Positions 61,565 to 64,000 of a stretch of DNA of 64,000 bases are shown here, piece by piece; within the stretch, counting starts at the first letter, position 1; every line of letters begins with the position of its first letter. This DNA is from JAFEDN01 sp963795715 (GTDB lineage Bacteria; Pseudomonadota; Gammaproteobacteria; Coxiellales; Coxiellaceae), in assembly GCA_963795715.1 (NCBI GenBank), contig CAWCIY010000003.1, positions 930,001 to 994,000 of the forward strand, written 5' to 3'. The notes under the pieces were generated by a model, which was not told where the DNA came from, ran no database searches, and saw nothing but the letters and a program-made list of their open reading frames with translations. The position numbers were made by a program, and so were the translations under genes.

Positions 61565-62722
61565 ATGATTAAAAAAGAAGAAAGGTCTAATAGTCTCCCA
61601 CCGAAAAAGCGACCTGCTTCGATTTCGGGTTATACTTCTATACATTCAGGGATTGTGGAGGTGCTTGAAGCCGCCCGTAAAACGGTAGCGACTTCTGTTA
61701 ACGCCATTATGACTGCAACTTATTGGGAAATAGGGAGACGTATTGTTAGTTTTGAGCAAGGCGGCTCTGAACGGGCGGAATATGGAAAGATGCTGATTGA
61801 AAAATTATCAGTTGATCTTACTAAACAATATAAGCGTGGTTTTGCTAAAGCTAACCTCTGGAATATGCGAGCCTTTTACTTGGCCTGGCCGGATGAAAAG
61901 ATTCTCCAGACAGTGTCTGGAGAATTGGATAAACAAAGTCTGCGGCCACAAGTGGTTGAAAAATCAGGTGGCCGCTTAAAGACAGCAGTACCAGCCAGTC
62001 ATTTTCCTTTGCCGTGGTCAGCTTATGTAAGACTACTATCAGTTAAAGATGCCGCTGCTAGAACTTTTTATGAGAAAGAGGCGATGCGCGGTGGGTGGTC
62101 TGTGCGTCAGCTTGATAGACAAATTAACTCTCTTTTTTATGAGCGTACTGCTTTATCGAATAATAAGGTGGCTATGCTGAAAAAAGGTGGCGCTTTGTCT
62201 TATGATGTGGAAACCTCGGAAGAGGCAATTAAAGACCCTTTTGTGTTGGAATTTTTGAATTTGAAGGATGAATATTCAGAAAATGACCTGGAAGAAGCTT
62301 TGATTAATAGGCTTGAAGATTTTTTACTTGAATTAGGGGATGATTTTGCTTTTATTGGTCGCCAGCGTCGTCTAAGAATTGGAGATGAATGGTACCGGGT
62401 AGATTTATTATTTTTCCACAGGCGCTTAAAAGCATTGGTTATTCTTGATTTAAAATTAGGTAAATTTACTCATGCAGATGCAGGACAAATGCACCTCTAT
62501 TTGAATTACGCCAAAGAACATTGGGCGCGAGAGGGGGAAAATCCGCCTGTTGGCCTCATACTATGTACGCAAAAAGATAGTGCCGTAGCACGATATGCAC
62601 TTGATGGGCTGCCCAATAAAGTACTTGCTTCAGAATATAAAACTATTTTGCCTAATCCAGAGAAAATTGCAGAAGAGCTTGCCAAGGCAAGAAAAATATT
62701 GGAAGGAAAAATTAAATGTTAA
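61565..62722 (+). CDS. DUF1016/YhcG PDDEXK-superfamily nuclease
   Basis: 385 residues. The N-terminal DUF1016 part has TATYWEIGRRIVSFEQGG, AEYGKMLIEKLSVDLTKQYK and FAKANLWNMRAFYLAWP. The C-terminal PDDEXK-like nuclease has FLLELGDDFAFIGRQRRLRI, YRVDLLFFHRRLKALVILDL and KLGKFTHADAGQMHLYLNY, with the Asp...Asp-x-Lys order of the fold. YhcG-type proteins are widespread in mobile and defence islands and are thought to act on DNA. It looks intact. Its last codons overlap the next short frame. Confidence 0.92.
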   Translation: MIKKEERSNSLPPKKRPASISGYTSIHSGIVEVLEAARKTVATSVNAIMTATYWEIGRRIVSFEQGGSERAEYGKMLIEKLSVDLTKQYKRGFAKANLWNMRAFYLAWPDEKILQTVSGELDKQSLRPQVVEKSGGRLKTAVPASHFPLPWSAYVRLLSVKDAAARTFYEKEAMRGGWSVRQLDRQINSLFYERTALSNNKVAMLKKGGALSYDVETSEEAIKDPFVLEFLNLKDEYSENDLEEALINRLEDFLLELGDDFAFIGRQRRLRIGDEWYRVDLLFFHRRLKALVILDLKLGKFTHADAGQMHLYLNYAKEHWAREGENPPVGLILCTQKDSAVARYALDGLPNKVLASEYKTILPNPEKIAEELAKARKILEGKIKC

Positions 62723-62826
62723 CTAAAAAATTTTTTATTCTGATTTTTACAATTACAAGCTGCCTTTTTACTGTTAATGCTATGGCAGAGCCTTCTATGC
62801 TTTTTTTTATCTTAAAAATTTATTAG
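62716..62826 (+). pseudogene. Signal-peptide-like remnant (36 aa)
   Basis: ATG 62716 overlaps the nuclease stop (ATGTTAA). It encodes a perfect-looking signal peptide (KKFFILIFTITSCLFTVNAM, then AEPSM) and stops after 36 codons. The mature part of a secreted protein is missing, so this is probably a truncated gene. Confidence 0.4.
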
Positions 62827-62836
62827 GCGTCGTGGA

Positions 62837-63874
62837 ATGGCTTTGGCTTTTTTAGATACTACAGTTATTAACCGATGCCATGAGTTAGGGGTAACAGGCA
62901 ATAAGCTTTATGAGTTGCTGGTTAGACAAGGCCTTGAACCAGTCCTTGGTTTTAATACTATGTATGAATTAGCTAGGGATTTTCCGAATACTGATGATCC
63001 TGACAGAACGATTAATCTATTTTGCATTGTTAGAGATTTGAAACCAAAAATAGCCTGCAAAAGAGCTAAAATGTACATTATGGAATTTAATTGTTTAAAA
63101 TCATGCGGTCTTATTGAGCCTTTTGCTTCGCAAAACGAAATGGATATTTTTTATCAACGTATTCAGGACTATTGTAATGGCAGTTTTAGCCACGAAACTT
63201 TTGTCAGAGGCAGGCAAGCTTTTTGGGATAATATCAGGGGGGAGAATTGGGTCAATGAGTACGACCTTTGCTTGATGTTATCCGAAACAAAGCCGGAACC
63301 TGGTAGATTGTACTTGAGGTCAGTTGAAGGAAAAATCGCGTATACCGTAATAACTCCTAATGGAAGAATTGTTCGAGATATTTCTACGGATCTTGAAGCC
63401 CCGGTACCATTTGATCTGGCTAAATTAGTTCTTCTGAAAGAAAAGATTTTAGAATTTTCATCAAATGAAGGGCATACTCGAAAGAAAATTCCTCGAGGAA
63501 CTTCATTCGTCGAGTATCGCGATAAGGAAATAAGCAGTAACTTAAAGCTTCGCCTAGGATTGAAACAAATGCTTCCATCTATGACAGATGGAATTTTGAA
63601 TTTAGAGAATGAAGATATATCATTAATAATAGATAACTTAGATAAATGTCCTGCGATAAGGAGTTTTATTTATTCTCAGTTATATCAAGAGTATAAAGTT
63701 GCCATTCATGGTGATGCGCCGGCTGAGGATAAGTTTACCGATTCGCTACAATTGATTGAAGCGTCTTATTGCTCAGAGTATATAACTGGCGATGTGAAAC
63801 ATCTAAACTATGCGGCATGGATTAACCCCTCCCTTGAATATAAGCTGGTGGACAATCTTATTCATAATAATTAA
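62837..63874 (+). CDS. Putative PIN-like domain protein
   Basis: 345 residues. It begins AFLDTTVINRC, the first PIN strand with its acidic residue (Asp7). An early Glu lies in MYELARDFPN, and near the end come FTDSLQLIEASYCSEYITGD and VKHLNYA, which match the closing 'D...A.A...i.T.D..hl' acidic pattern. The long middle insert (~60-300) is unrecognised, so it is larger than toxin-type PINs (~130). It probably cuts RNA or DNA. It follows the DUF1016 nuclease and may be co-transcribed. No strong ribosome site is seen. It overlaps the convergent gene's end by 4 bases. Confidence 0.6.
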   Translation: MALAFLDTTVINRCHELGVTGNKLYELLVRQGLEPVLGFNTMYELARDFPNTDDPDRTINLFCIVRDLKPKIACKRAKMYIMEFNCLKSCGLIEPFASQNEMDIFYQRIQDYCNGSFSHETFVRGRQAFWDNIRGENWVNEYDLCLMLSETKPEPGRLYLRSVEGKIAYTVITPNGRIVRDISTDLEAPVPFDLAKLVLLKEKILEFSSNEGHTRKKIPRGTSFVEYRDKEISSNLKLRLGLKQMLPSMTDGILNLENEDISLIIDNLDKCPAIRSFIYSQLYQEYKVAIHGDAPAEDKFTDSLQLIEASYCSEYITGDVKHLNYAAWINPSLEYKLVDNLIHNN

Positions 63875-64000
63875 AGAGTCTCCCATTTCTTCTCTAATCT
63901 AGCAGTTACTTTGAAAAGAAATGTATAGCATTTGTCACATATTTGGCCGAATTCTTCAAGCTGCTGCCTTAAATCTAAATTGCCTGGTTTATATTTGCTG
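63871..64000 (-). CDS. Partial hypothetical protein (C-terminal end)
   Basis: The minus-strand frame is open from the window's right edge to a TAA at 63873-63871. It encodes a polar helical tail (NLDLRQQLEEFGQICDKCYT, VTARLEKKWETL). It converges with the PIN-like gene with a 4-base overlap. Nothing more can be said. Confidence 0.45.
   Translation of the reverse strand, partial: SKYKPGNLDLRQQLEEFGQICDKCYTFLFKVTARLEKKWETL

Overview
The window looks like a chromosomal stretch of an AT-rich, host-associated gammaproteobacterium, most likely of the order Legionellales (Coxiella, Rickettsiella, Aquicella or Berkiella type). This rests on the combination of core metabolic genes (NAD-malic enzyme, fumarase C), effector-like proteins with eukaryotic features (an ankyrin/kinase-like protein, a broken calpain-like protease, an R-S-E ADP-ribosyltransferase candidate, a protein ending in a CaaX box), many insertion sequences and much gene decay. 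The assignment is an inference; no rRNA or other phylogenetic marker is present.

Layout. 1-5.8 kb: a partial gene, a Bcr/CflA drug transporter, a deletion scar joining an aldo/keto reductase remnant to a LysR remnant, and a calpain-like protease pseudogene with Cys, His and Asn motifs still readable. 5.8-18.1 kb: mostly housekeeping: malic enzyme-fumC operon, a poxB fragment, an FAD disulfide oxidoreductase, a DUF4239 membrane protein, pirin, a truncated lutA and a four-gene FUSC/DUF1656/HlyD/OprM efflux operon. 18.1-37.2 kb: accessory genes and effector candidates: the ADP-ribosyltransferase candidate with a C-terminal membrane hairpin, an IS110 element, a clan CD-like protein, an S9 peptidase, an SNF2 helicase/SWIM pair, a CaaX protein, an internally duplicated coiled-coil protein, and an AAA ATPase followed by a large ankyrin/kinase-like protein. 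37.4-40.2 kb: a secreted TIM-barrel-like protein, then a convergent isochorismatase/crotonase pair of much higher GC, then a MITE.

40-52.2 kb is an insertion-sequence cluster: an SDR/DUF6398 chimera, a rhuM gene split by a 2-kb IS5-like element that carries a DUF6398 passenger gene, a complete tnpC-only IS66 element and a complete tnpABC IS66 element (both with perfect 8-bp target duplications), and an IS66 remnant abutting a second rhuM fragment. 52.2-54.6 kb is a cassette bounded by 232-bp near-perfect inverted repeats. It holds a thiopurine-methyltransferase-like gene, a gene switched out of frame by a four-copy octanucleotide repeat, and several micro-ORFs. 55.3-57.7 kb holds an orphan Hcp gene followed by a putative membrane-acting effector and an overlapping membrane protein, which reads as a type VI secretion effector-immunity unit. 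58.3-64 kb looks like an integrative-element end: tRNA remnants, a decayed tyrosine integrase, and defence-type genes (zinc ribbon plus deoxyribosyltransferase-like domain, a DUF1016/YhcG nuclease, a PIN-like protein).

The most promising leads are the Hcp-effector-immunity unit, the octanucleotide-switched gene inside the inverted-repeat cassette, the R-S-E transferase, the CaaX protein, and the IS element with a captured gene.
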